Below are positions 8,699-17,123 of a stretch of 64,000 nucleotides of DNA, one piece after another. How positions within the stretch are numbered: the first letter of the stretch is position 1; each line of letters starts with the position of its first letter. The translations under genes and the position numbers were made by a program. Source of the DNA: Falsiroseomonas sp041690465 (lineage in GTDB: Bacteria > Pseudomonadota > Alphaproteobacteria > Acetobacterales > Acetobacteraceae); contig NZ_JAWLHG010000004.1 of NCBI RefSeq assembly GCF_041690465.1, positions 1 to 64,000 of the forward strand. The letters run 5' to 3'. The notes below the pieces were generated by a model. It worked only from the letters and a program-made list of their open reading frames with translations. It was not told where the DNA came from and did not search any database.

Positions 8699-9469
8699 TC
8701 ACACCGTGAACTGCTCGGCGATGATCCGCTCGGAGAGCCCGTGGTCGGGGTCGAACAGCATGGTGAGACTCACCTCGCGGTCCTCGCGCACCTCCACGCG
8801 GCGGACATCGCGCACCTCGGTGTAGTCGGCGGTGGCGGAAACCGGGCGCTTCTCCGCCTCCAGCACCTCGAACACCACCTGCGCGGTGCCCGGCAGCAGC
8901 GCGCCGCGCCAGCGCCGCGGGCGGAAGGCGCTGATCGGCGTCAGCGGCATCAGATCCGCGCCCAGCGGCACGATCGGGCCATGCGCAGAGAGGTTGTAGG
9001 CCGTGCTGCCGGCCGGCGTGCTGATGAGGATGCCGTCGCAGATCAGCTCCGGCAGGCGCACCTTGCCGTCCACCAGGATGCGGATCTTGGCGGCCTGGCG
9101 GGTCTCCCGCAGCAGCGAGACCTCGTTGATCGCCAGCGCCTCCAGTGGCTCGGCCGCAGCGGTGAAGGCGCGCATGCGCAGGGGATGCAGGACCGCCCCC
9201 TGGGCCACCGCCAGGCGCTCGGGCAGTGCGTCCTCGCGGTAGTCGTTCATCAGGAAGCCGACGCTCCCGCAATTCATTCCATAGACCGGCAGGTTGCGGC
9301 CGAGCAGGCGGTGCTGCGTCTCCAGCATCATCCCGTCCCCGCCGAGCGCGACGACGACATCCGCCTTGTCGAGCGACGCGGCGCCGTAGCGGGCGGCGAG
9401 CGATTCCTGCGCGGCGCGCGCCACCTCGGTCGGCGCGGCGAGAAAGGCGATGCGGGCGGACCCGCTCAC
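8699..9469 (-). CDS. nadK: NAD kinase
   Basis: The GTG at 9469 overlaps the stop of the nitrilase-family gene (GTGA). The 256-residue product has the diacylglycerol-kinase-like GGDGMML motif, NCGSVGFLMND, INEVSL and the ISTPAGSTAYNLSA segment, all typical of NAD kinase. It phosphorylates NAD to NADP using ATP. The size matches the short alphaproteobacterial form. It is translationally coupled to the upstream amidase gene. The longer open frame upstream of 9469 has no family similarity. Confidence 0.95.
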   Translation of the reverse strand: MSGSARIAFLAAPTEVARAAQESLAARYGAASLDKADVVVALGGDGMMLETQHRLLGRNLPVYGMNCGSVGFLMNDYREDALPERLAVAQGAVLHPLRMRAFTAAAEPLEALAINEVSLLRETRQAAKIRILVDGKVRLPELICDGILISTPAGSTAYNLSAHGPIVPLGADLMPLTPISAFRPRRWRGALLPGTAQVVFEVLEAEKRPVSATADYTEVRDVRRVEVREDREVSLTMLFDPDHGLSERIIAEQFTV

Positions 9470-10344
9470 GGCGCGTCGACGCGCCTGGCGTCGCCCAGCC
9501 CGTCCACGCGCCTCGCATCGCGATGTTCCAGCACCGGCATGTCCCGCCGCACCCGCGCCGTCACCGCCGGATCGAGCCGCGCCGTTGCCCAGCCGGTGCC
9601 GTCGCTGCACTTGGCGACGACATGCCCCCAGGGGTCGCAGACCAGCGAATGGCCATAGACCTGCCGCGTCGCCCCGCGTTCCTCGTAGCCGCCCCAGGAG
9701 GCCGCCGCGACGATCCAGCACTGCGTCTCGATCGCCCGCGCGCGCAAAAGCACCTCCCAGTGATCCTTTCCGGTCTGCAGGGTAAAGTTGGAGGGCACGA
9801 AGATCGCCTCCGCCCCCATCCGGCGCAGCGCCACGTATTGTTCGGGGAAGCGCATGTCGTAGCAGACGGTCAGTCCCAGCCTGACGCCACCGGCCTCGAC
9901 GCAGACCAGCTCGGTCCCCGCCCCGTAGAGCGCGCTCTCGCGATAGCCGGTGCCATCGGGCGCGGTGATGTCGAACAGGTGGATCTTGCGGTAGCGCGCG
10001 ATCTCCCGCCCATCGGGGTCGAACAGCAGTGAGGTGTTGAACAGCTTCGCGCCTTCGCCCGGGCCGCGCTCGATGATCGAACCGCCATGCACATGGATGC
10101 GGTTGGCGCGGGCGATGCTGCGGAGGAACTCATAGGCCTCGCCCCCCTCCCCGCCCGGCTCGGGCAGCGCCTCGGCCGCGGCGAAGCGGGCATCGCGGCC
10201 GCCGCCGAGATTGGTCCAGGTTTCCGGCAGCGAGACCATGTCCGGCCGGTCCGCCGCCAGCGCGCCTTCGACCAGCCGCCGCGCCTGGCTGATATTCGCG
10301 GCCTTGTCGGAGCCCTGGTTCATCTGGATGACGGCGACGCGCAT
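9466..10344 (-). CDS. Carbon-nitrogen hydrolase (nitrilase superfamily, Nit1-like)
   Basis: The 292-residue protein carries the nitrilase Glu-Lys-Cys triad: E in LPETWTN, K in YRKIHLFD and C in LTVCYDMRFPE. The sequence around these residues is closest to the Nit/omega-amidase branch, where Nit1 acts on deaminated glutathione. The C-terminus carries a short duplication, DARRVDGLGDARRVDAP, encoded by two 20-bp direct repeats at 9475-9494 and 9502-9521. The family normally ends near the first copy, so the tail is extra. It precedes nadK with a 4-nt overlap. The exact substrate is inferred. Confidence 0.88.
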   Translation of the reverse strand: MRVAVIQMNQGSDKAANISQARRLVEGALAADRPDMVSLPETWTNLGGGRDARFAAAEALPEPGGEGGEAYEFLRSIARANRIHVHGGSIIERGPGEGAKLFNTSLLFDPDGREIARYRKIHLFDITAPDGTGYRESALYGAGTELVCVEAGGVRLGLTVCYDMRFPEQYVALRRMGAEAIFVPSNFTLQTGKDHWEVLLRARAIETQCWIVAAASWGGYEERGATRQVYGHSLVCDPWGHVVAKCSDGTGWATARLDPAVTARVRRDMPVLEHRDARRVDGLGDARRVDAP

Positions 10345-10420
10345 GGCCAGGACCTTTCCCGCGGAGCCTTGGCATCAAGCCCCGCGGGCCGGGCGGCGGC
10401 AAGCCCCGCCGCCCCGGCAG

Positions 10421-10798
10421 TCAGCTGGCGTAGAGGCCGCGATCCGTCACGGTGATCTGGCTGGCGCGGCAGACATTGACGCCCATCAGGTCGGCCCGCC
10501 GGCCATTGGTCCAGACCACCCGGAAATCGTAGGCGCCGGTGTTCGCCGCCCGGTAGTTCACGTAGCGGCCCGGCGGCAGGACCGAGCGGCCGAGCTGGTC
10601 GGCGCCCCAACCCGAGCGGCTGGAATGGCTGAAGAAGAGCTGGCCGACCGTGCCCGAGGAGTTGTTCACCACCCGGAAGGCGGTGTTGCAGGCCTGGGTC
10701 GGCACCACCACGGCGCTGCGGCGTGGCTCCTCCTGGCAGGCGGTGAGTGTCAGCGCGGCAAGGCCGGCAATGGAGGCGGAGAGGATACGACGACGCAC
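10421..10798 (-). CDS. Small putative lipoprotein
   Basis: A 125-residue protein with a basic N-terminus, a hydrophobic stretch and the lipobox LTAC at residues 18-21, predicting a lipidated cysteine after signal peptidase II cleavage. The mature part has NTAFRVVNNSSGTVGQLFFS and VNVCRASQITV, with two further cysteines that could pair. The pattern resembles small periplasmic beta-rich proteins seen in Acetobacteraceae. No function is recognised. It is a single gene; 76 bp separate its stop from the start of the amidase gene downstream on the same strand. Confidence 0.75.
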   Translation of the reverse strand: MRRRILSASIAGLAALTLTACQEEPRRSAVVVPTQACNTAFRVVNNSSGTVGQLFFSHSSRSGWGADQLGRSVLPPGRYVNYRAANTGAYDFRVVWTNGRRADLMGVNVCRASQITVTDRGLYAS

Positions 10799-10880
10799 GG
10801 TAGTTGATTTCCCTGACCGGTTGTTCCGCCGGCAGGCTAAATCCCGTACGGCCTGGCGGGCAACCCGTTGCGTCTCGCCC

Positions 10881-11036
10881 CTAGGAGCCTGTCCGAGTAT
10901 TCCTCGCCCACACCGCAGTCAGCAATTTTGATACACGAAGGCTATCATCGGTATCCGCTTTCACTTTCACAGGCGCTATAGAAGCAAGGTTGTGTCGCCC
11001 TTTGTCGCGAATCTGCTTTCTCGGACAGGCTCCTAG
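10881..11036. mobile_element. MITE-like element with 17-bp perfect terminal inverted repeats
   Basis: CTAGGAGCCTGTCCGAG at 10881-10897 is repeated exactly in inverse at 11020-11036, enclosing about 120 bp of clearly lower GC than the surroundings. The ends resemble those of IS5-group elements (GGAGCCTGTCCGA type), and the outermost CTAG could be the target duplication. No transposase of useful length is encoded. This is a non-autonomous element or the remnant of an IS. With flanking sequence it fills the 348-bp gap 10799-11146, in which no gene is seen. Confidence 0.75.
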
Positions 11037-11146
11037 CCCGCGATCGCCCTGGGTGTGCACGCCGCAGGCGGGCACGCCAGGGCGTGAATCGCCGGCTCGA
11101 AGGGGCTGGACCAGAGCTGCCCGGACACAGTCCGGGCAACTCGGGT

Positions 11147-11539
11147 CTAGCGCGGCGGGCGCGGCCACTCCACGCGCGGCTCCGCACGGCCACCGCGGGT
11201 CTCCGGCCAGGCGGCGGGCGGGGGCACCGGCGGCGCGGCGCGCGAGGGCGGCTCCGCCTCGGCACGGCGGGGCGGCTGCACCGGCTGCGCCCAGTCCTCC
11301 TCCACCGGCGGGCGACGGCCGCGGCCGGGCTCGGGCAGGCGCAGCGCCAGGGTCCGCAGCTCGGCCTGGATCTCGTCGAGTTGCGCCTCGATCGCGTCCA
11401 GCCTGCCCTTCACGCCGAACACGCTGAACGGCATCAGCAGATAGGCAAGCGCCACCAGCAGCAGCACGAGCAGCACCACCAGCCCCGCCCAATCCGGCAG
11501 GCCAGGCAGCGTCAGTCGGTTGGCAAGATCCTGGAGCAC
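11147..11539 (-). CDS. Membrane-anchored hypothetical protein with coiled coil
   Basis: A 130-residue protein with one transmembrane helix at about residues 18-40 (LVVLLVLLLVALAYLL). A charged heptad-like stretch follows (LDAIEAQLDEIQAELRTLAL), then a proline-arginine-rich tail of about 60 residues. The architecture suggests a bitopic inner-membrane protein with a short coiled coil. No family is recognised. It lies just after moaA (8 nt between moaA stop and its start) and so is likely cotranscribed. Function unknown. Confidence 0.6.
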   Translation of the reverse strand: MLQDLANRLTLPGLPDWAGLVVLLVLLLVALAYLLMPFSVFGVKGRLDAIEAQLDEIQAELRTLALRLPEPGRGRRPPVEEDWAQPVQPPRRAEAEPPSRAAPPVPPPAAWPETRGGRAEPRVEWPRPPR

Positions 11540-11547
11540 GGGTGAGC

Positions 11548-12552
11548 TCAGCCTCCCGTCACGCTCATGTGGCGGGCGACGGCGGGGGCCTTGCGGCGGC
11601 GGTCGATCACGAAGTCATGCCCCTTCGGCTTGCGCGAGATGGCCTCCAGGATCGCCTCCCTCAGGGCTGCATCGTCCACGCCTGGGTCGCGCAGCGGGCG
11701 GCGGAGGTCGGCAGCGTCGTCCTGGCCGAGGCACATGTACAACGTTCCGGTGCAGGTCAGCCGCACACGATTGCAGGATTCACAGAAATTATGGGTCATC
11801 GGCGTGATGAAGCCGATCCGCCGCCCGGTCTCCTTCACGGTGTAGTACCGCGCCGGGCCGCCGGTGCTGTAGTCGGTCTCCTCCAGCGTCCAGTTCTGCC
11901 GCAGGCGCGAACGCACCACCGAGAGCGGCAGGTACTGGTCCGTACGGTCGCCGGAGATGTCGCCGAGCGGCATGGTCTCGATCAGGCAGAGGTCGAGGCC
12001 ATGCTCGCCGCACCAGGCGAGCATGTGGTCGTATTCGTGCTCGTTGACATCCTTGAGCGCGACGGAGTTGATCTTGATCTGCAGCCCGGCCGCCTTGGCG
12101 GCGAAGATGCCGTCGAGCGTCGGCTCGATCTTGCCCCACCGGGTGATCGCGGCGAACTTCGCGGGGTCCAGCGTGTCGAGCGAGACATTGATCCGCCGCA
12201 CGCCGGCAGCGAACAGGTCGTCCGCCATCTTGACCAGCTGGGTGCCGTTGGTGGTGACCGTCAGCTCCTTCAGGCCGCCATTCGCCCCCTCGGCGCCGAT
12301 GCGGCTGCCCAGGCTGCGGAACAGGCTGATGACGTTCTTGCGCACCAGCGGCTCGCCACCGGTGAGCCGGATCTTCTCCACGCCCATGCCGATGAAGGCG
12401 CCGCACAGCCGGTCGAGCTCCTCCAGCGTCAGGACCTCCGCCTTCGGCAGGAAGGTCATGTCCTCGGCCATGCAATAGACGCAGCGCAGGTCGCAGCGGT
12501 CGGTCACCGACACGCGCAGATAGCTGACCTTGCGTCCGAACGGATCGATCAT
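11548..12552 (-). CDS. moaA: GTP 3',8-cyclase MoaA
   Basis: The 334-residue protein has the radical-SAM cluster C20-x3-C24-x2-C27 in CDLRCVYC, the RLTGGEPLVR motif, and the C-terminal second cluster in CESCNRVRLTCTG. It ends in GG, as MoaA requires for activity. It converts GTP into the cyclic intermediate for molybdopterin synthesis, with MoaC. Full length is present. Other moa genes are not in the window. The ATG at 12552 begins MIDPFGRKVSYLRVS, the family-typical start. Confidence 0.96.
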   Translation of the reverse strand: MIDPFGRKVSYLRVSVTDRCDLRCVYCMAEDMTFLPKAEVLTLEELDRLCGAFIGMGVEKIRLTGGEPLVRKNVISLFRSLGSRIGAEGANGGLKELTVTTNGTQLVKMADDLFAAGVRRINVSLDTLDPAKFAAITRWGKIEPTLDGIFAAKAAGLQIKINSVALKDVNEHEYDHMLAWCGEHGLDLCLIETMPLGDISGDRTDQYLPLSVVRSRLRQNWTLEETDYSTGGPARYYTVKETGRRIGFITPMTHNFCESCNRVRLTCTGTLYMCLGQDDAADLRRPLRDPGVDDAALREAILEAISRKPKGHDFVIDRRRKAPAVARHMSVTGG

Positions 12553-12666
12553 GGCGTCCAGCCAACTCCCCCGGCAGCGGCGGCCGGCGCTCGCGGCCGG
12601 CCGTTTCCCGCCATGTTATCTGGTCCGCAGGCCCCTGCCCGCGCAAGCCCCCGCCGGATGCGCGCC

Positions 12667-13422
12667 TCAGGCCAGCAGCGTGATCGCGCCCGTCGCGACC
12701 AGGAACACCAGCGCCAGGCGGCGGTACCAGCGGTCCGGGATCACGTGGAACAGCCGGGCGCCGATCGGCACGCAGAGCAGCAGGACGGGCAGCAGCAGCA
12801 GCAGCTTCGCCGCCACCGCCCAGCCGATGAGCCCGGCCAGCGCCGGCGGGATGACGGAGATCACGGCGATGGTGGCGAAGAACAGGATCAGGTTGGCGCG
12901 GTGGCGCCGCGCCTCCTCCGGCCCCGCCAGCAGGTAGAGGATGACGGGCGGCCCGCTGATGCCCGTCGCCCCCTTCAGCAGCCCCGCGACACCGCCCACC
13001 GCCACGTTCAGCGGCAGCGGGCGGGAGCCGTGGTAGCGCCAGCCGGAGCTCAGCAGCAGCCCGAACACCAGCACGAAGCCGCCGATGAAGCGGCGCAGCA
13101 GGTCCTGGTCCGCGGTGATCAGGATGAAGGCGCCCATCGGCGTGCACAGCACCGCCGCTGCGCCGATCGGCAGGATCACCCGGCGGTCCGCCTGGCCGAA
13201 AGCCTTGGGCAGCAGCTGCATGGAGACGAACAGCTCCATCACCAGCATCACCGGCACCCCGATGCGCGGCCCCCACAGCACCGAATAGGCCGGCGCCAGC
13301 AGCACCGCCGTGCCGAAGCCCGAATAGCCGCGCATGATGCCCGCGAGCGCGGTGACGGCGATCGCCACCAGGATGCGCCAGTCGCCGAGCAGCGCCGCGA
13401 CCTCGGCGCCGAAGCCGCCCAT
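12667..13422 (-). CDS. TauE/SafE-family permease
   Basis: From the ATG at 13422 (MGGFGAEV) this is a 251-residue multi-spanning membrane protein. It has the TauE/SafE features AGIMRGYSGFGTAVLLAPAYS near the N-terminus and a repeated GLLKGATGISGPPVILY in the second half, giving about eight predicted helices. The family exports sulfite or sulfonates or moves other organic anions; the substrate here is unknown. Its start codon overlaps the DUF3553 stop, so the two are coupled. The upstream extension to 13545 reads through the neighbour in the wrong frame. Confidence 0.85.
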   Translation of the reverse strand: MGGFGAEVAALLGDWRILVAIAVTALAGIMRGYSGFGTAVLLAPAYSVLWGPRIGVPVMLVMELFVSMQLLPKAFGQADRRVILPIGAAAVLCTPMGAFILITADQDLLRRFIGGFVLVFGLLLSSGWRYHGSRPLPLNVAVGGVAGLLKGATGISGPPVILYLLAGPEEARRHRANLILFFATIAVISVIPPALAGLIGWAVAAKLLLLLPVLLLCVPIGARLFHVIPDRWYRRLALVFLVATGAITLLA

Positions 13423-13598
13423 CACCGCTCCTCCTCCACCGGTTCCAGTCCGGCCCCGGAGAGGCGGAGCGTCACCTTGCCCGCATGCTCGAAATTGACC
13501 GTGACCCGGTCGCCCGCGACCGATTGCACCTGGCCGACGCCCCACTCGGGATGCGCGGGCAGGCGCACGCGCTGGCCGGGGAAGAAATCGCTGCTCAC
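13422..13598 (-). CDS. DUF3553 domain protein
   Basis: The GTG at 13598 starts a 58-residue protein: SSDFFPGQRVRLPAHPEWGV then GQVQSVAGDRVTVNFEHAGK. It fits the small DUF3553 family, which is a single SH3-like beta fold of about 50-60 residues (W-G-x-G-Q-V core). Similar modules occur in helicase tails. Function is unknown. It overlaps the TauE/SafE gene start and is divergent from chpT, with about 110 bp of shared upstream sequence. Confidence 0.75.
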   Translation of the reverse strand: MSSDFFPGQRVRLPAHPEWGVGQVQSVAGDRVTVNFEHAGKVTLRLSGAGLEPVEEER

Positions 13599-13708
13599 GG
13601 AAAGGCGATAAACATCATTAACACCTTGGCGGCCAGCCTGTGGCTTACTGCTGCGCACAGGCAACGGGTTGCGGTGAGGCAATGTGCGCGACAGCGGTGG
13701 AGACCAGG

Positions 13709-14323
13709 ATGGCGGACGGGCTGGCCTTGGCACAGGCGGTGTGCACGCGGCTCTGCCATGATCTGGGCGGGCCCACCGGGGCGCTCGGCGGCGCGCTGGA
13801 GCTGCTGGACGATGGCGCGGAGGAAGCGGCGGATGTCGCGCGCGACGCCAGCCGGATCATCGACCGGCGGCTGCGCTTCTGGCGCGCGGCGGTCGGCGGT
13901 GCTGGCGGCGAGCTCGATGCCGCGGCGCTCGCCCAGCTGGCGGAGGGGCTGACGCTCGGCCGCAAGGCGATGGTGGACCTCGAAGGGATGGCGCCCGGCG
14001 TGCTGGTGCCGCCCGACCTGCTGCAGCCGCTGCTGTTGGCGATGCTGATCGGCGTGGAGGCGCTGCCGCGCGGCGGCACGTTGCGCGTCGCCGGCAGCCT
14101 CGAGGAGGGCTTCGGCGTCTGGCCGGACGGGCCCGGCGCCGCCTGGCCGCCGGGGCTGCCCGCGCTGCTGGCCGGCGAGCAGCCGGCGCTCACGCCCCGC
14201 AGCATCGCGCTACCGCTGCTCGCCGCGACCGCCGCGGCGGGGCGGGTGCGACTCGAGCTGCTGATGCCGGGCGGCGGCCCCAATCCCGGCGTGCTGCTGC
14301 TCGCGCCACGCCCGGTGCACTGA
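13709..14323 (+). CDS. chpT: ChpT-type histidine phosphotransferase
   Basis: From MADGLALAQA at 13709 (an ATG at 13682 is also possible) this is about 204 residues. CTRLCHDLGGPTGALGGALELL carries the phospho-accepting His17 in the CHDL context of ChpT. The C-terminal half is the degenerate ATPase-like domain of the family. In alphaproteobacteria ChpT relays phosphate from CckA to CtrA and CpdR, controlling the cell cycle and motility. A CckA-like kinase is encoded in this window at 29772-31349. The assignment is from motif and length. Confidence 0.8.
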   Translation: MADGLALAQAVCTRLCHDLGGPTGALGGALELLDDGAEEAADVARDASRIIDRRLRFWRAAVGGAGGELDAAALAQLAEGLTLGRKAMVDLEGMAPGVLVPPDLLQPLLLAMLIGVEALPRGGTLRVAGSLEEGFGVWPDGPGAAWPPGLPALLAGEQPALTPRSIALPLLAATAAAGRVRLELLMPGGGPNPGVLLLAPRPVH

Positions 14324-14360
14324 CACTGGCGGCGTCGGTCCCTGACCGATGCCGGGGCCG

Positions 14361-14420
14361 GCCCGCCGCAACTGCGGCGAGCCAGGGGCGCGGATGCGGC
14401 CGCCCGGCGCCTGAGGGCGC
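14361..14420 (+). repeat. Intergenic palindromic repeat, copy B (TGAGGGC family)
   Basis: This copy lies between the convergent chpT and gluQ genes. It contains GCGGATGCGGCCGCCCGGCG followed by CCTGAGGGCGC, matching the conserved end of the other copies. Internal inverted repeats such as GCCGCAACTGCGGC suggest a hairpin. As it separates two convergent genes it might also act as a bidirectional terminator, which is inference; no T-run follows. Confidence 0.55.
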
Positions 14421-14428
14421 AGAAGATC

Positions 14429-15286
14429 TCAATCCGGCCAGCCGGCCAGCGCCCGCGCCTCGGCGGGGCTGGTCCCGGCCTGACGCAGCTCGCGCAGCGT
14501 GGCGGCACGGTCGCGCTTGGCCAGGCGGCGGCCGGTGGCGTCGGTCAGCAGGGGATGATGCGCATAGGCCGGCTCCGGCCAGCCCATCAGCGCCTGCAGC
14601 AACCGGTGCAGGTCGGTCGCCGGCTTCAGATCCTCGCCGCGCGTCACCAGCGTCACCCCCTGCAGCGCATCGTCATGCGTGACGCAAAGGTGATAGCTCG
14701 CCGGCACGTCCTTGCGCGCCAGCACCACATCGCCGAAGCGCGCGGGATCGCAGGCGATCCGCCCCTCGCCTTCCTCGGCGAAGGACAGGCCGGGCGGCGC
14801 CAGCGCCAGCGCGCGCGCCATGTCGAGCCGCAGCGCATGCGCCTCCCCCGCCGTGATGCGCGCCGCGCGCTCGGTCTCCGGCAGGCGGCGGCAGGTGCCG
14901 GGATAGAGCGGGCCGTCCGGACCATGCGGCGCCGAGAGGCTCGCCGCGAGTTCGCGCGCAATGTCGGCGCGGGTGCAGAAGCAGGGATAGAGCAGGCCGC
15001 GCGCGGTTAGCGCATCCAGCGCCGCGCGATACTCGGCCAGGTGCGCCGACTGCACCCGCACCGCGCCGTCCCAGTCCAGGCCGAGCCAGCTGAGGTCCTC
15101 CAGGATGGCGTCGGTGAATTCCGGCCGGCAGCGGGTGGGGTCGATATCCTCGATCCGCAGCAGGAAGCGCCCGCCCGCCGCCCTGGCCCGCCGCCAGCCG
15201 GCCAGCGCCGAATGGGCGTGGCCGAGATGCAGCAGCCCGGTCGGGCTGGGCGCGAAACGGGTGACGAAGGGCGGACTCGCTTCCAT
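14429..15286 (-). CDS. gluQ: Glutamyl-Q tRNA(Asp) synthetase
   Basis: The 285-residue protein is a truncated glutamyl-tRNA synthetase. It starts with FAPSPTGLLHLGHAHSAL (HIGH-type motif), has RIEDIDPTRCRPE, zinc-site cysteines in YPCFCTRAD, and RRLAKRDRAATLRE in place of KMSKS. It lacks the anticodon-binding domain, as expected for GluQRS, which glutamylates queuosine-34 of tRNA-Asp. It is convergent with chpT and divergent from the esterase gene (about 40 bp apart). Confidence 0.93.
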   Translation of the reverse strand: MEASPPFVTRFAPSPTGLLHLGHAHSALAGWRRARAAGGRFLLRIEDIDPTRCRPEFTDAILEDLSWLGLDWDGAVRVQSAHLAEYRAALDALTARGLLYPCFCTRADIARELAASLSAPHGPDGPLYPGTCRRLPETERAARITAGEAHALRLDMARALALAPPGLSFAEEGEGRIACDPARFGDVVLARKDVPASYHLCVTHDDALQGVTLVTRGEDLKPATDLHRLLQALMGWPEPAYAHHPLLTDATGRRLAKRDRAATLRELRQAGTSPAEARALAGWPD

Positions 15287-15326
15287 GTGTCGGGCCTAAC
15301 CGGGAAGCCAGGCGAGGAACAAGAGC

Positions 15327-15989
15327 ATGACGGACCTTCTCGACGGGCCGAGATGGGGCCCGGCCTCCGGCGCCGCGCCGCGCAAGCTGGTGGTGCTGCT
15401 GCACGGCTTCGGCGCTGACGGCTTCGACCTGATCGACCTCGCCCCGAACTGGGGGAAGGCGGTGCCGGAGGCCGCCTTCGTCGCCCCGCATGCGCCGGAG
15501 CCCTGCGACCTGGCGCCGTATGGGCGGCAATGGTTCAGCGTGCAGGACCGCACACCGATGCGGATGCTGGCCGGCGTGCGTGTCGCGGCCGACCACCTCG
15601 GCGCCTTCCTCGATGCCGAGACGGCGCGGCTCGGCCTGGCGATGCGGGACGTGGCGCTGATGGGGTTCAGCCAGGGGGCGATGACGGCCTTGTTCACCGG
15701 CCTGCGTCGCGGCGCGCCGCCGGCGGCGATCCTCGCCTATTCCGGCCGGCTGATCGGCCCGGAGTTGCTGCCCGGCGAGTTGCACGCCCGCCCGCCGGTG
15801 CTGCTGGTGCATGGCGAGGCGGATGACGTCGTGCCGGTGGAGGGCAGCAGGGAGGCCGAGCAGGTGCTGCGCGGCCTCGGCGTCCCGGTCGAATCGGCCT
15901 GGCGGCCCGGCCTGGCACATGGGCTCGACGAAGCCGGGATCGCGCTCGGTGCGCTGATGCTGCAGCGCCATCTCGCGGCGGAGGCGTGA
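15327..15989 (+). CDS. Alpha/beta-hydrolase, phospholipase/carboxylesterase family
   Basis: The 220-residue serine hydrolase has VVLLHGFGADGFDLIDLA (oxyanion region), the nucleophile elbow GFSQG, HGEADDVVP with the acid, and a C-terminal GLAHGL histidine. This is the YpfH/LypLA-like esterase type, acting on short-chain esters or lysophospholipids. It is a single gene divergent from gluQ. No signal peptide is seen, so it is cytoplasmic. The specific substrate is unknown. Confidence 0.87.
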   Translation: MTDLLDGPRWGPASGAAPRKLVVLLHGFGADGFDLIDLAPNWGKAVPEAAFVAPHAPEPCDLAPYGRQWFSVQDRTPMRMLAGVRVAADHLGAFLDAETARLGLAMRDVALMGFSQGAMTALFTGLRRGAPPAAILAYSGRLIGPELLPGELHARPPVLLVHGEADDVVPVEGSREAEQVLRGLGVPVESAWRPGLAHGLDEAGIALGALMLQRHLAAEA

Positions 15990-16176
15990 CAGCGGCGTGA
16001 AAACCGGCGTCGGCGTGGATCGAGCGGAACCGGCCCTTGTTGCACCGCGACGCCGCGACTGGCATGAAAGCGGCGTAAACGCGGCGATGCCACAGTATCT
16101 GGGGCCAGGCTGACGTCAGGTATCTATCCCTGGGGCCCCGGGGCTTGGGATTGCCGCTCGCAACGAGGAGTGGCGC

Positions 16177-16752
16177 TTGCCCGATGGCGGAGCCTTCGTC
16201 GGAGACCGGTCCTTCCCCGCGCTCGTGCTGAACGCGGATTTCCGGCCGCTATCCTACTTCCCCCTCTCCGTCTGGTCCTGGCAGGACGCGGTGAAGGCGG
16301 TGTTCCTCGATCGCGTGTCGGTGCTCTCGGAATACGAGGCGATCGTCCATTCGCCGTCGCTGCAGATGAAGCTGCCGAGCGTGATCGCGCTGAAGGAATA
16401 CATCCCGGCGGCGCGGCGCCCGGCCTTCACACGATTCAACGTGTTCCTGCGCGACAGCTTCTCCTGCCAGTATTGCGGCCTCGGCAGGCCGACGCAGGAC
16501 CTGACCTTCGACCATGTGATCCCGCGCTCGCGCGGCGGCCGCACCACCTGGGACAACGTCGTCACCGCCTGCGGCCCCTGCAACCTGCGCAAGGGCAACC
16601 GCCTGCCGCGCGAGTGCCACATGCATCCGCGCCAGCCGGCGCGGCAGCCGACCAGCTGGGAATTGCAGGAGAATGGCCGCGCCTTCCCGCCCAACTACCT
16701 GCATGAGAGCTGGCGCGACTACCTCTACTGGGATTCCGAGCTGGAGAGCTGA
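16177..16752 (+). CDS. HNH endonuclease family protein
   Basis: The TTG at 16177, preceded by an AACGAGGAG ribosome-binding sequence, starts a 191-residue protein. It has the HNH fold signature: CQYCG zinc pair, LTFDHVIPRSRGG, WDNVVTACGPCNLRKGN. The N-terminal part, VLNADFRPLSYFPLSVWSWQ, is typical of a widespread bacterial HNH subfamily with no assigned biological role. It is followed 13 nt later by the dioxygenase-like gene. The nuclease fold is certain by motif; the in vivo substrate is unknown. Confidence 0.9.
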   Translation: MPDGGAFVGDRSFPALVLNADFRPLSYFPLSVWSWQDAVKAVFLDRVSVLSEYEAIVHSPSLQMKLPSVIALKEYIPAARRPAFTRFNVFLRDSFSCQYCGLGRPTQDLTFDHVIPRSRGGRTTWDNVVTACGPCNLRKGNRLPRECHMHPRQPARQPTSWELQENGRAFPPNYLHESWRDYLYWDSELES

Positions 16753-16765
16753 GACGAGCGAATCC

Positions 16766-17095
16766 GTGCGGGGCTGGCACGCCCACATCTACTACGACCC
16801 GGCCACCACCCGCGAAGCCGCCGCCCGGCTGCGCGAGGCGATCGCGGCCGACTTTCCCGCCGCCGTGCTCGGCCGCTGGCACGATGTCCCGGTCGGGCCG
16901 CATCCCGGCGCGATGTACCAGGTGGCCTTCGCGCCCGACCTCTTCCCCGCCCTCGCGCCCTTCCTGGCGCTGCACCGAAACGGGCTGACGGTGCTGCTGC
17001 ATCCCGAAACCGGGCGCCAGAAGGCGGACCACACCGACCACGCCATGTGGATGGGCGCGGTGTTGCCGCTGGACATTTCCGTTTTGCCGGACTGA
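16766..17095 (+). CDS. DOPA 4,5-dioxygenase family protein
   Basis: The GTG at 16766 gives a 109-residue protein starting RGWHAHIYYDPATTREAA. It has PHPGAMYQVAF and LHRNGLTVLLHPETG, ending with DHTDHAMWMG. This matches the small DOPA 4,5-dioxygenase-like family, with conserved histidines that may bind iron in a ferredoxin-like dimer. It is named from fungal and plant homologues; bacterial members rarely have a tested substrate. It follows the HNH gene and may share its transcript. Confidence 0.8.
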   Translation: MRGWHAHIYYDPATTREAAARLREAIAADFPAAVLGRWHDVPVGPHPGAMYQVAFAPDLFPALAPFLALHRNGLTVLLHPETGRQKADHTDHAMWMGAVLPLDISVLPD

Positions 17096-17123
17096 GCATT
17101 CCTTCCAGGGCGGGGGGAAGGCC

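Noticed and set aside
11542..13611. A 689-codon open frame on the plus strand across moaA, the TauE/SafE gene and DUF3553
   Set aside because: It is antisense to recognised genes, very rich in Gln, Arg, Ala and His, and has no family motif: a GC-rich shadow frame.
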